Made by a program: the position numbers and the translations under genes. This document shows, piece after piece, positions 8,363 through 16,934 of a stretch of 64,000 bases of DNA. The stretch's first letter is position 1, and each line of letters opens with the position of its first letter. Source of the stretch: Symbiodinium natans (taxonomy: Eukaryota > Sar > Dinophyceae > Suessiales > Symbiodiniaceae); contig CAJNDS010000557.1 in NCBI GenBank assembly GCA_905221605.1, positions 296,182-360,181 of the forward strand, given 5' to 3'. Below the pieces are notes generated by a model. That model searched no databases. It had not been told where the DNA came from and was given only the letters and a program-made list of their open reading frames with translations.

Positions 8363-11300
8363 TGTCCTATGAGGATGAATGGAACGACGCCTACTACGTG
8401 AGCAACGGCAAGGGAAAAGGGAAGCACAAGGGCAAGAAGGGCATGTGGACCGAAGCATATGCCAATGGCCTGTGGAAGGGCAAGTCCAAGGGCAAGGGGA
8501 AATCAAAGGATCCCCTTCGCTCCGTGAATGCCTACGCGTCGGACATGTTCGTGGGTGGCCTTGAGATCCTGGAAGCCAATGCTGCTGAGTCGCCGAAACC
8601 GGTGACGCAACCTCATGTTGGGATGCTGGACAGCGGAGCAACCGCTTCAGCAGCTCCAGATGCTGTAGTGCAGGGACTGATCTCTGCGGTGTTGTCTCAC
8701 GACAGCAAGGCCAAGATTGAACTCGATCAAGGTGCGCGGCCATATTTCAGGTTTGGCAACGGGAGATGGGGACGTGCACTTTGTCGGGTCCACATCAGCA
8801 GCATGGTCTCAGGGTCCAATCGTACCTTCTCCATCTACACCCTTCCAAACCCTCCGGAGTACTTCCAATCGGGTTACGAACAGTCCTCTTTGGTGCCAGT
8901 TCTGATTGGGATGGACTTCATGGGGGTAGATGGGGCAGGGATGTTAGTGGACTTTGCAACTGGTTTCGCGATGATCACTACGGACCCCAAGCCCGAAATC
9001 TTTCGGTTGGACATGAACCACAAGGGACACTACACCCTCGACATCGTACAGTACCTAACACAAGGAAGTCGGTGTGAAGATGGCCATCCACATGTCATTG
9101 TTCGATCGAACCTTCCCAAGGCAGCCAAAGAGCATCACGCAGTGCTACATCTAGGAACTGTGTGGTTTGACCTGGCCAGAAGCGAGCGTGAGATGCATGA
9201 ACGAGATGAAGCCCTAGCCCATGAACGGATGTGGCGGTTGTTCACTCATTCGCGACCCGCGCCAGCAGCTTCTCTTGCTCAGATGTGCGGTCCCTTGGAC
9301 CCCGTTCCTTCGTCAACATCCTCTTCGCGTTTTCTTGCACCTCATGTCAGCTTCGCGGACGGCAGCGGTGGTAGACCCCGAGACCGAGAAGATTCTAGTG
9401 GCGGCAGCAAAGGCGAAAGCCAATGCAGCCAAGGCCAAAGCCAAACCACTCGACAAGGCCCGCTCCGTGAAGATCGACCCACGAGACCCTCGAGCTCGAC
9501 AGCATCAATGGCCCTGCATGGGACGCCACACAACGAGTTCGCCCCAGTCGAACATGCACGGCCAGTGGATCGTTTGTGCAGTGTGCAATGTGCGCCTTCT
9601 GTACATTCCCCGCGAGGGATCCAGCGCGCAGCACACGACAACGGACAATCCCAGCATGATTGGCCGCATGCTTCGAGAACTACGACCGCTGATGGGAGAT
9701 CACTTGCCGACGGCACAGATCTGCAGGCACATGCTGGCCAAGATCAATGCCGAGGAAGTCCTACGTCGAGCGATCTTCGAGGTGACCAACCAGACCTCTA
9801 CGTCATCGACGGCGCCCACGGCAACACCAACAAGTCGGACCACTCCGATGCCAACGACGGTGACACCAACAACGGCGTACCCAGGATCTCCATCACAGGC
9901 AACGACCGGGAGCTGGGAGGAAGCTCAGGTCCCAGAGGGGGACGACGAGGAGCTTGTGGCGGCCTACGAGAACGAGCAGGACGAGATCTGAATTCCAAGG
10001 ACAGCAAGGCAACCGCCTTGCCGCTTCACGTGGGTCGGAAGGTGATGGCTCTGACTGGCCTGATGATGACGGCGTGCTCGGCTCTCTTACTGGATCTTCA
10101 TCTACACGATCGTGATGGTCTATGGGAGATTGCTTGTGCTCCACATAGTTGGCTGAGTGCTGCAGCAGAAGAACACGGACTGAAGCCGCAGCGCATCAAC
10201 CTTGCCAGTGGGTTCGACCTGTATCAGAAGGAGACGTGGGCCCGACTTCGTGAACTTCGTGTGGCCCGGAAACCCCGACGGCTTTGGATAAGCCTGCCTT
10301 GCACAAAATGGTGCCCGTGGACATCAGTGAATTTCAACACGCCGGAGAAGAAGGTCCAACTGGAGACAGCGCGGCGAAGAGAGCGACGCCTGTTGTGGGA
10401 AGCCAACAAGTTCATCAAGGAGGCTGTGGAGTCCGATCCCGAAGTGCAAGTGTACTTCGAGTGGCCGCATCCGTGTTACGGCTGGAAACAAGCTCCCATG
10501 CAAGACCTCGAAGGACATCTGGAGTCCCGTGGAATACCCTGGTTGTCTTGCAGAATCGACGGATGCAACTATGGGATGCGCAACCAGGAAAACTCGCAGT
10601 TCATCCGGAAGCAATGGCTGGTACGCACCACAGACGAACGCTTCCACAAGGCGTTTCGTGCGAAGATTTGCCCAGGCAATCACGGACCACACAGCACGAT
10701 CGAGGGCAATGAGACCAGCAGAACTGCGTATTATCCTTGGCGAATGGTTCAGGCCATAGCTAGGCATTGGCGCGACCAATCCGCACCCACGCAGCACATC
10801 CGTCTTCTACAGCAACGTGCTGATGTTCTTGAACTGCAAGATCATACGGAGATTGCCGATGATGACGTGCTTGAGTACCTGGAAGAAGAAACCGGAATGG
10901 CAAGTCCGGAAGAGAAGGAGATGGAGGAAGCGCAGATGGTCGAAGCGGAAAGGATCTGTATGGAGGCCAGGTTCCGAGAAGCTCGACTTCGTGAACAATT
11001 TTCCATGGATCAATGTGAAGCGCTACTCCTGGAATTTGTCGGGAAGGCTGTTTCCGACGGCAAGGATCACAGCAAGTGGTCCCAGAAGCCTCCTTTCCAT
11101 ATGTTGCTGGGAGCCTACTCCCACGGAGCCTTTTCAGGAGTTACCCGCAACTCCTCACGCTATCCCGAACTGAACCGTTATATCAATTCATATCTTCGAC
11201 ACTGGCTACCTGATTGCACGTGGTCAAGTGTGCTGCTTTGCCTCAATGGCAAGGCCCTTCCCCACAAGGACACCTCCAACTTGAAGAAGTCGTACAGTGT

Positions 11301-14300
11301 TCTTCATGGGCTGGGAACATACTCCGGCGGTGGACTATGGGTGCAATATCCTCGTGATGATGTGCCTGCAGTTCGGCGACGTGTTCGAGATGGAACCCTA
11401 CAAACCGGACATGTCAAGGAGACCAACCGCCAGTTTGTGTTCTTCGACCCCGATGTACCACATGCTACACAAGCGTGGACGGGAAAGCGCCTAGTCCTCA
11501 CGGCCTATACATCGAGAATGCGACCGACGATGTCTACCGAGGACGAACGCCATCTACAGCAACTTTGCTTCCCGAAGTTCAACAGCGATGTCTACTACGA
11601 TCGCGACTACAAGATGAACATGGCAGTAGAAGATGGTGGTCGTGAACGCCCTGCCGTACCTGAAGAATCGGCTGCCTCCAAGGAAGAACAAGAACGTTGG
11701 GAGGCACAGATCTCGAAGTTCCACAAGGCGGCTGGGCATCCAACGAATCGGAACATGGCTCGAATCATCAAGGACGCAGGACACGAGCAGTGGAAGGTGA
11801 AGATGGCACTACAACACCGGTGCCAAGCATGTGAAAGCCTCAAGCAAGGGGGAACCAGTTCAGGACAAGTTCCTCCGGCCGCCACACACCCTCTCTATGC
11901 GGCCTGGGAGGCAGTGGGCGTTGACTCTGGAGAATGGGTGCCCCCTGGGAGCAAAAGGAAGGTGAAGTTTCTGCTGTTCATGGACCTGGCCACGAAGCTA
12001 CGAGCAGTATGCCCGCTGTTCGAATATGACTTCTTGGAGATGCGTGCCGAGTCCGGGGATGACTTCGTGAAGGCGTTCTCAGAGCGATGGCTTGGTGCGT
12101 ACCCAAAGCCACGGCTGCTGGTGATGGATTCGGCGAAGAGCTTCGTGTCCGAGAATGTCCATAACTTCGCCAGCAATGCAAACATCCAAATCTCATATGC
12201 GGCGGAGAAAGAGTCGTGGTCACATGGTGTGCTTGAAGCTGGAGTACAAGACTTGAAAACAACGGCGGCGGCGATCCACTTGGAGAGCTTGGATCAAGAG
12301 TACACCACCACGCTCTTCCTGGCGACGTCGGCTTTGAACTCTACCGAGTACACCGCTGGGTTTTCGGCATTTCAGTGGGCCTTTGGCAAGGAGTACTCTG
12401 TCACAGATGAGGACGTGAGGACCTTCGCGAACGCCGACTACAAGGGGGAGTTTCTACGTCTAGTACAAGCGCGTGAAAAGGCGGAGGCCATTGCGAAGAC
12501 GACGCGTGCGAAAAGAGTCTTGACGAAGTTGGGCAACACCACTGTAAGGCAACCTCTCCGTCAGTTCAGCCCCATGGACTTGGTGAAGGTGTGGCGGAAG
12601 GTGTGGCCCCAACAACAGTTCAAAGGACCTCGTGGCGGCTTCAAGAAATCTGGGCGTCCTCACTGGATTGGACCAGGAAGGGTGGTGTTCCATGAAGTTC
12701 TTCCTCATCAAGAAACTGGAGATGAGCGGCGCCATGTGGTTTGGGTCTTGATTGGGACGCAGCTTCTTCGCTGCTCGGTGCACTCGGTGCGACCAGTCAC
12801 CGAGACGGAACGGTTTCAGTTTGAGACCAGTGGCACGGAAGACTTCACATCGTGGAAGACGTTGGCGGACATTCTCCCAAGACGAGAATACCACGACCTG
12901 GTGGACCAGATGCCGGCCGAGGACGAGGTGGAGCTGCCCAACCTGCCTCAAGAACCTGGTCCATCTACTATGATCCAGCCCACACGAAGAGTCGTGCGGA
13001 AGACGACGTTGATGCCTACAACCACGACGGTGTTCGAAGAAACAGGTCAGCTACCAGCACAGTCGACATCCACGGCTTCTACCTCACCTGTTCGTGTGGC
13101 TCCTTCGGAGGTCAACGACTACGAGAGTCCTGAGGCCAAGCGACCCAAGACTGCCAACTGGGTGGAGGACATGTATGTTGAAGCGGAGGCAGAAGAAAAG
13201 GATTACAAGGATCTCTTCACCGCATTCCAGGAAACGGCAGAGTTCATGAAGATCGAATTTGACCTGGAAGAGCCACGATCCATTCGGCAGAAGAAAGCGA
13301 TGCTTCGAAATCCCATGCTGTATTTGGTGAAGAAGATGAAGGACTCGGAGGTGGTTTTGTCGCGACTTTCCGAAAGGGAGCGACAACTATTTCATCGCGC
13401 CAAGCTGAAGGAGGTGGATTCTTTCATCAAGAACGAGGCCGTGAGGAAGTGTTTGGATGATGAAGAAACCCGACGTGCATTCGACAGCAACCGCATCGTG
13501 AAGGCAAGGTGGGTGTTGACCTGGAAACTGGTGCCTCCTGAAGAACAATCGGAAGCAGTAGCCGACCACAAGAACAACCCGAACACGGTGCATGTGTCGG
13601 ATGGCACGAAGAAGGCAAAGGCACGGATCGTGCTTCTGGGCTTTCAGCACCCAAGCCTTCTTGATCCCACCTTCAAAACAGCGAGCCCCGTGCAGTCGAT
13701 GTTGGGTCGGAACCTCCTCTATGCCATGGCAGCAGATTCGCAGTGGAGACTGGAGGGTCTAGACCTAGCCACAGCGTTTCTTCAGACGCAGCCAACGGAG
13801 GCCGATCAAGAGCTGTGGACAACGGGAGTCAAGGAATTACGTGACGCCTTGGGCATCGATGACAACGACGTGATGCGCATCCTCCGGAACATCTATGGCA
13901 GCACGACCGCCCCTCGTGGCCTTTGGTTGTCGCTACACAAAAGACTTGTGGAATTGGGAGCACAGCCAGTGCTCGGCGAAAGATGTCTGTGGATATGGCT
14001 GTCAGCTGAACGCCGTGATGGTCATCATGCACAAGTGATTGGCGCCATGGGTGGTCATGTTGACGACTTCCACAGGATTGGCGACGATTCCGATGAGTGG
14101 AAGATCATCAAGGAGAAAATCAACGGCGCGTATAAGTGGGGGATGGCAAAGAGTGGCTCATACCGGCATGCTGGCACTGATGTGTCGACGGTGAAGGACG
14201 ACCGCGGCTACGACAAAATCATCATCGACCAGAGCTACTACATCGAATCGATCATGGATGTGGACATAGATCCGAGCCGGTTGGGCACCAATGTGGCCAT

Positions 14301-15252
14301 GAACAAGCACGATGTTGATGCCTGTCGAACGGCCCTGGGTGCACTCCAATGGGTGGCAATCCAAACGCAGCCCCAGATTTGTGCTCGCTGCAACCTTCTG
14401 CTCACGGATCTGGTGACCAGTGGAAACATGGAGACCGCGCGTGAAATCCAACAACTGGTCAGTGAAGTGAGAAGAGAACCCTTTAAGCTGGTCTTTCAGA
14501 AGTTCGAGAAGGTGAAGCATTGGCGGGACATGGTCTTTATCAGCATGGGAGATCAAGCTCACGCAAATAGACCAAAAGGGGATAGCACTGGAGGTCTAAT
14601 CACCTTGATTGCCGGCCCAGAGAGCACGAGTGGTGCAGTATGCCCGATGTCTGTGATTGGATGGCGCACCTGGAAGTTGAAAAGGAAGGCGATTGGGAGC
14701 AACGATGCAGAGGTCCAGTCCATCTTGGAGGCAGAGGATCATAACTTCCGGGCACGTCTTCTTTGGTCTGAGCTTCATGGAGCAGCAGGATCTGAACGAG
14801 AGCGTTCCCTTCGCGTGGACATGGTGGACATCGTGGAGAACCAGATCCGCGACATCAAGGGCATTCTGTGCACGGACAGCAAGGGCGGCTATGATGCGGT
14901 GGAAGTCAATGAGTCACCATTGCTTGGGCTATCGAACATGAGGGCGGCCCTGCAGGCCTTCCAACTTCGTGGTAACCTTCAGAGGGCAGCCTGTGAGTTA
15001 AGATGGTTGGCCAGCGACTTCGATCTTGCCGACGCCTTGACGAAGAAGCGACAAGATTGCAGAGAAGGACTCCTGAAATTCCTCAGGACAGGCTTCTGGT
15101 GTATAAAGTATGACCCTTCCTTCACGTCCGCGAAGAAGGGGAAGAAAGCCGGTCGTACAGCTGTCGGCACTGTACAAAAGTTTCTGGAGGCCCCTGATTC
15201 CTTCATGAGCGAATGTGCTGCTGACCCTTTTTGGGGGTGGTGCAACATGTAA
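8359..15252 (+). CDS. pol: Copia Pol polyprotein: protease, extra modules, integrase, RT, RNase H
   Basis: 2297 codons; the frame is already open from 8116 and carries the Gag zinc knuckle. Residues 1-60 are a basic GKGKGK-type tract. Aspartic protease: LDSGA, catalytic D91, then a second IGMDF motif. A methyltransferase-like region spans about 575-805 and a 2OG-Fe(II) oxygenase-like region about 895-1058. Integrase: H1122, H1127, C1155, C1158 zinc site, then D1189, D1257, E1293 with exactly 35 residues between the last two (DD35E). Reverse transcriptase: D1802 in LDLATAF and VDD at 1901-1903. RNase H: D2065, E2118, D2173, D2220/D2225. All catalytic residues appear intact. Residues about 330-545 read as off-frame (see 9344-9991). 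The stop codon lies 10 bp inside the 3' LTR. Confidence 0.95.
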   Translation: MMSYEDEWNDAYYVSNGKGKGKHKGKKGMWTEAYANGLWKGKSKGKGKSKDPLRSVNAYASDMFVGGLEILEANAAESPKPVTQPHVGMLDSGATASAAPDAVVQGLISAVLSHDSKAKIELDQGARPYFRFGNGRWGRALCRVHISSMVSGSNRTFSIYTLPNPPEYFQSGYEQSSLVPVLIGMDFMGVDGAGMLVDFATGFAMITTDPKPEIFRLDMNHKGHYTLDIVQYLTQGSRCEDGHPHVIVRSNLPKAAKEHHAVLHLGTVWFDLARSEREMHERDEALAHERMWRLFTHSRPAPAASLAQMCGPLDPVPSSTSSSRFLAPHVSFADGSGGRPRDREDSSGGSKGESQCSQGQSQTTRQGPLREDRPTRPSSSTASMALHGTPHNEFAPVEHARPVDRLCSVQCAPSVHSPRGIQRAAHDNGQSQHDWPHASRTTTADGRSLADGTDLQAHAGQDQCRGSPTSSDLRGDQPDLYVIDGAHGNTNKSDHSDANDGDTNNGVPRISITGNDRELGGSSGPRGGRRGACGGLRERAGRDLNSKDSKATALPLHVGRKVMALTGLMMTACSALLLDLHLHDRDGLWEIACAPHSWLSAAAEEHGLKPQRINLASGFDLYQKETWARLRELRVARKPRRLWISLPCTKWCPWTSVNFNTPEKKVQLETARRRERRLLWEANKFIKEAVESDPEVQVYFEWPHPCYGWKQAPMQDLEGHLESRGIPWLSCRIDGCNYGMRNQENSQFIRKQWLVRTTDERFHKAFRAKICPGNHGPHSTIEGNETSRTAYYPWRMVQAIARHWRDQSAPTQHIRLLQQRADVLELQDHTEIADDDVLEYLEEETGMASPEEKEMEEAQMVEAERICMEARFREARLREQFSMDQCEALLLEFVGKAVSDGKDHSKWSQKPPFHMLLGAYSHGAFSGVTRNSSRYPELNRYINSYLRHWLPDCTWSSVLLCLNGKALPHKDTSNLKKSYSVLHGLGTYSGGGLWVQYPRDDVPAVRRRVRDGTLQTGHVKETNRQFVFFDPDVPHATQAWTGKRLVLTAYTSRMRPTMSTEDERHLQQLCFPKFNSDVYYDRDYKMNMAVEDGGRERPAVPEESAASKEEQERWEAQISKFHKAAGHPTNRNMARIIKDAGHEQWKVKMALQHRCQACESLKQGGTSSGQVPPAATHPLYAAWEAVGVDSGEWVPPGSKRKVKFLLFMDLATKLRAVCPLFEYDFLEMRAESGDDFVKAFSERWLGAYPKPRLLVMDSAKSFVSENVHNFASNANIQISYAAEKESWSHGVLEAGVQDLKTTAAAIHLESLDQEYTTTLFLATSALNSTEYTAGFSAFQWAFGKEYSVTDEDVRTFANADYKGEFLRLVQAREKAEAIAKTTRAKRVLTKLGNTTVRQPLRQFSPMDLVKVWRKVWPQQQFKGPRGGFKKSGRPHWIGPGRVVFHEVLPHQETGDERRHVVWVLIGTQLLRCSVHSVRPVTETERFQFETSGTEDFTSWKTLADILPRREYHDLVDQMPAEDEVELPNLPQEPGPSTMIQPTRRVVRKTTLMPTTTTVFEETGQLPAQSTSTASTSPVRVAPSEVNDYESPEAKRPKTANWVEDMYVEAEAEEKDYKDLFTAFQETAEFMKIEFDLEEPRSIRQKKAMLRNPMLYLVKKMKDSEVVLSRLSERERQLFHRAKLKEVDSFIKNEAVRKCLDDEETRRAFDSNRIVKARWVLTWKLVPPEEQSEAVADHKNNPNTVHVSDGTKKAKARIVLLGFQHPSLLDPTFKTASPVQSMLGRNLLYAMAADSQWRLEGLDLATAFLQTQPTEADQELWTTGVKELRDALGIDDNDVMRILRNIYGSTTAPRGLWLSLHKRLVELGAQPVLGERCLWIWLSAERRDGHHAQVIGAMGGHVDDFHRIGDDSDEWKIIKEKINGAYKWGMAKSGSYRHAGTDVSTVKDDRGYDKIIIDQSYYIESIMDVDIDPSRLGTNVAMNKHDVDACRTALGALQWVAIQTQPQICARCNLLLTDLVTSGNMETAREIQQLVSEVRREPFKLVFQKFEKVKHWRDMVFISMGDQAHANRPKGDSTGGLITLIAGPESTSGAVCPMSVIGWRTWKLKRKAIGSNDAEVQSILEAEDHNFRARLLWSELHGAAGSERERSLRVDMVDIVENQIRDIKGILCTDSKGGYDAVEVNESPLLGLSNMRAALQAFQLRGNLQRAACELRWLASDFDLADALTKKRQDCREGLLKFLRTGFWCIKYDPSFTSAKKGKKAGRTAVGTVQKFLEAPDSFMSECAADPFWGWCNM
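9344..9991 (+). CDS. Alternative-frame segment of the polyprotein (zinc-site domain)
   Basis: In the frame one base downstream of pol, 216 codons from ATG 9344 to TGA 9991 read like protein: VDPETEKILVAAAKAKA, then C-x3-H about 25 residues before C-x2-C (WPCMGRH to VCAVCNVRLLYIPR), a helical stretch (MIGRMLRELRPLMGDHLP) and an acidic end. Over the same bases the pol frame is open but gives a Ser/Gln/Arg/Gly-rich string of out-of-frame type. Codon choice in this frame matches the surrounding pol sequence. The likely explanation is two compensating indels (near 9345-9365 and 9980-10000) in this copy, or real frameshifting. It may be part of one polyprotein in intact relatives. The frame is also open back to 9221. 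Confidence 0.55.
   Translation: MSASRTAAVVDPETEKILVAAAKAKANAAKAKAKPLDKARSVKIDPRDPRARQHQWPCMGRHTTSSPQSNMHGQWIVCAVCNVRLLYIPREGSSAQHTTTDNPSMIGRMLRELRPLMGDHLPTAQICRHMLAKINAEEVLRRAIFEVTNQTSTSSTAPTATPTSRTTPMPTTVTPTTAYPGSPSQATTGSWEEAQVPEGDDEELVAAYENEQDEI
10081..10773 (+). other. Methyltransferase-like region in Copia polyprotein
   Basis: Residues about 575-805. WEIACAPHSWL starts a Rossmann-like alternation. Then RRLWISLPCTKWCPW (C648) resembles the catalytic PCQ loop of C5-cytosine methyltransferases, VYFEWPHPC (E701) sits where ENV lies, and DGCNYGMRNQENSQFIRKQW (about 734-753) resembles the later QxRxR region in position. The canonical PCQ, ENV and GxGxF signatures are not literally present. The order and spacing are suggestive and the assignment is inference. 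Cytosine methyltransferases captured by dinoflagellate retrotransposons are known from published work, which makes this plausible. It could be a diverged or non-catalytic relative. Confidence 0.4.
11041..11532 (+). other. 2-oxoglutarate/Fe(II) dioxygenase-like region (TET/JBP-like) in Copia polyprotein
   Basis: Residues about 895-1058, just before integrase. LPHKDTSN provides the HxD metal motif (H969, D971). SYSVLHGLGTYSGGGLWVQ forms the following strands with the GG-x-L signature. FFDPDVPHATQ provides the distal His (H1035). GKRLVLTAYTSR provides the 2OG-binding Arg (R1044), nine residues on, as in prolyl-hydroxylase-type enzymes. All four key residues are present in order with normal spacing (64 residues from D971 to H1035). 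The HKD..N and YSGGGLW wording is closest, to my eye, to TET/JBP enzymes that hydroxylate methylcytosine or thymine. A prolyl-hydroxylase-like assignment is the main alternative. Confidence 0.65.
15233..15240 (+). promoter_or_regulatory. Polypurine tract of the Copia element
   Basis: GGGGGTGG lies immediately upstream of the 3' LTR, where the plus-strand primer is expected. One T interrupts the purines. The tract is inside the pol coding frame. Confidence 0.6.
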
Positions 15253-15462
15253 GGCCTGTATCAGCAGCACCATGTCTGATCATTCACTGTTGGCCGCGCT
15301 GCTGTGTGATAGGCTCATGCAAGGGGCCCCTTGTACATGGGGAAATCCAGCGCTTGACGCCATTGCTACGAGTGCGTTGTGCACTTGGAAAAGGTCAGAG
15401 CGGTGAGCTCTTCGGTGGTTGTGCTTGAGCCCAAACCTCGCTACTTGTGGCACTCTGCTGCA
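15241..15462 (+). repeat. 3' LTR of the Copia element
   Basis: 222 bp, identical by eye to the 5' LTR, followed by GAATC. The pol frame enters it and stops at the TAA at 15250-15252. Confidence 0.95.
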
Positions 15463-15467
15463 GAATC

Positions 15468-16290
15468 CTACTAAACTAGTATGAGCCTAATCCAATAGGA
15501 ATCCTTTAAAATTAATGAGAATCCTATGCGAATCCCAGTAACATGCATAAGAATCCTGTTGAAATTGATAGGAACCTTATTAAATTGGTAGGAGCCTTAG
15601 GGCGTGATGTCTTAAGATATGTTGCTAAGGTACAGGTTTAGTATAGATATTAGGTCTTGCTTATCGGGGGATGACTGTTTGAGATATCGTAGCTAAGGTA
15701 GTGTTTTTAGGACAGATGTCATGTCTTGCGTATTGGGGCGTGATTGATTGTAAGGAGGTTTTGGTACTCTCCCAACATTTTCGTAGAATTAATAGGATTA
15801 GTAGGAATCCTATTAAACTGAAGAGGAACCCTACTCAAATTAATAGGAACCAATCGGACTCCTATAAGAAATAACGTGAACCTTTAGACAAACCGATTAA
15901 AATGAACATGAGCCTAAACCAACAGGAATCCCTTGAAAGTGAATGAGATCCCTTTAATATTAACACGAACCCCATTAACATGAATAAGAATCTGATTAAA
16001 ATTGATAGGACTCTTATTACAGAAAATAGGGGCCTTATTAATAATTAGGAACCCTATGAAACTTTATTGGGATCCTATGAAAGTAAATAGGAATCCTCTA
16101 TTGAATTATCGGGACCGGACAACAGTTAATAGGAAGCCTATTAAAATGAATAGGAACCTTAACAAGTTGGAAACAACCCGGGTTACAAGTCACAGGAATC
16201 CTATTAAAACGAGAAGGAATCTTTCTAAATCAATAGGAACCAATAGGCCTTAAAAACAATAGAATCCCTTAACAAGAACTGATAGGAATC
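15468..16290 (+). repeat. About 820-bp tandem unit, copy B
   Basis: 823 bp from CTACTAAACTAG to GATAGGAATC, contiguous with copy C and, before the Copia insertion, with copy A. The 80-aa ORF inside recurs in copy A only because the DNA repeats. It is Asn/Arg/Ile-rich and not a protein gene. Confidence 0.9.
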
Positions 16291-16592
16291 CTACTAAACT
16301 AGTATGAGCCTAATCCAATAGGAATCCTTTAAAATTAATGAGAATCCTATGCGAATCCCAGTAACATGCATACGAATCCTGTTGAAATTGATAGGAACCT
16401 TATTAAATTGGTCGGAGCCTTAGGGCGTGATGTCTTAAGATATGTTGCTAAGGTACAGGTTTAGTATAGATATTAGGTCTTGCTTATCGGGGGATGACTA
16501 TTTGAGATATCGTAGCTAAGGTAGTGTTTTTAGGACAGATGTCATGTCTTGCGTATTGGGGCGTGATTGATTATAAGGAGGTTTTGGTACTC
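16291..16592 (+). repeat. About 820-bp tandem unit, copy C, truncated
   Basis: Matches the first about 300 bp of copy B, then diverges after GGTTTTGGTACTCC. Its junction with copy B at 16281-16300 shows the uninterrupted form of the Copia target. Confidence 0.9.
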
Positions 16593-16684
16593 CCTCGAGA
16601 TTTTGCAGGATTCGAGTTTGTTGCTTGGTACTACCTCGAGAAATGGTGGCTGGGAGAGAGCCTCAGATCACGAAAATCATGGAA

Positions 16685-16920
16685 AACATTGGTTTTACCC
16701 ATGTTTTTGAAGGATGGAGCCCGAAAACATCGGCAAAACCAATGTTATCCATAAAACCCATGGTTTTCAAACCATGTGGCTGGGAGCACCCAATTCACGG
16801 ATAATTGGTTTTACCAATGTTTTTGAAGGATGGAGCCCGAAAACATCGGCAAAACAAATGTTATCCATAAAACCCATGGTTTTCAAACCATGTGGCTTAG
16901 ACCGCGAAATTCATGGATAA
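16685..16920. repeat. 116-bp tandem units near the right terminus
   Basis: Two units (GGTTTTACC at 16691 and 16807). Each has GTTTTTGAAGGATGGAGCCC and the inverted pair CATCGGCAAAACCAATG / CATTGGTTTTACCAATG. They share vocabulary with the 263-bp units on the left side, so both arms of the element derive from related palindromic sequence. Confidence 0.85.
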
Positions 16921-16934
16921 AAACAAAGGAAATT

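Larger units (their letters stand above)
6547..15462 (+). mobile_element. Ty1/Copia LTR retrotransposon with extra pre-integrase modules, 8916 bp
   Basis: Two direct 222-bp repeats (6547-6768 and 15241-15462), identical as far as I can read, start TG and end CA. GAATC on both sides (6542-6546 and 15463-15467) is a perfect 5-bp target duplication. The interior has an initiator-tRNA-Met-like primer-binding site, gag, and a pol with the order protease, integrase, reverse transcriptase, RNase H, which defines Copia. Between protease and integrase the polyprotein carries about 1000 residues, including methyltransferase-like and 2-oxoglutarate dioxygenase-like regions. It sits in the repeat array of the larger element, and an unoccupied equivalent site survives at 16281-16300. 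Identical LTRs imply a recent insertion. Confidence 0.95.

Noticed and set aside
8207-8743. 178-aa antisense ORF and other antisense ORFs under the Copia polyprotein
   Set aside because: Shadows of a GC-rich sense gene whose catalytic motifs are on the plus strand.
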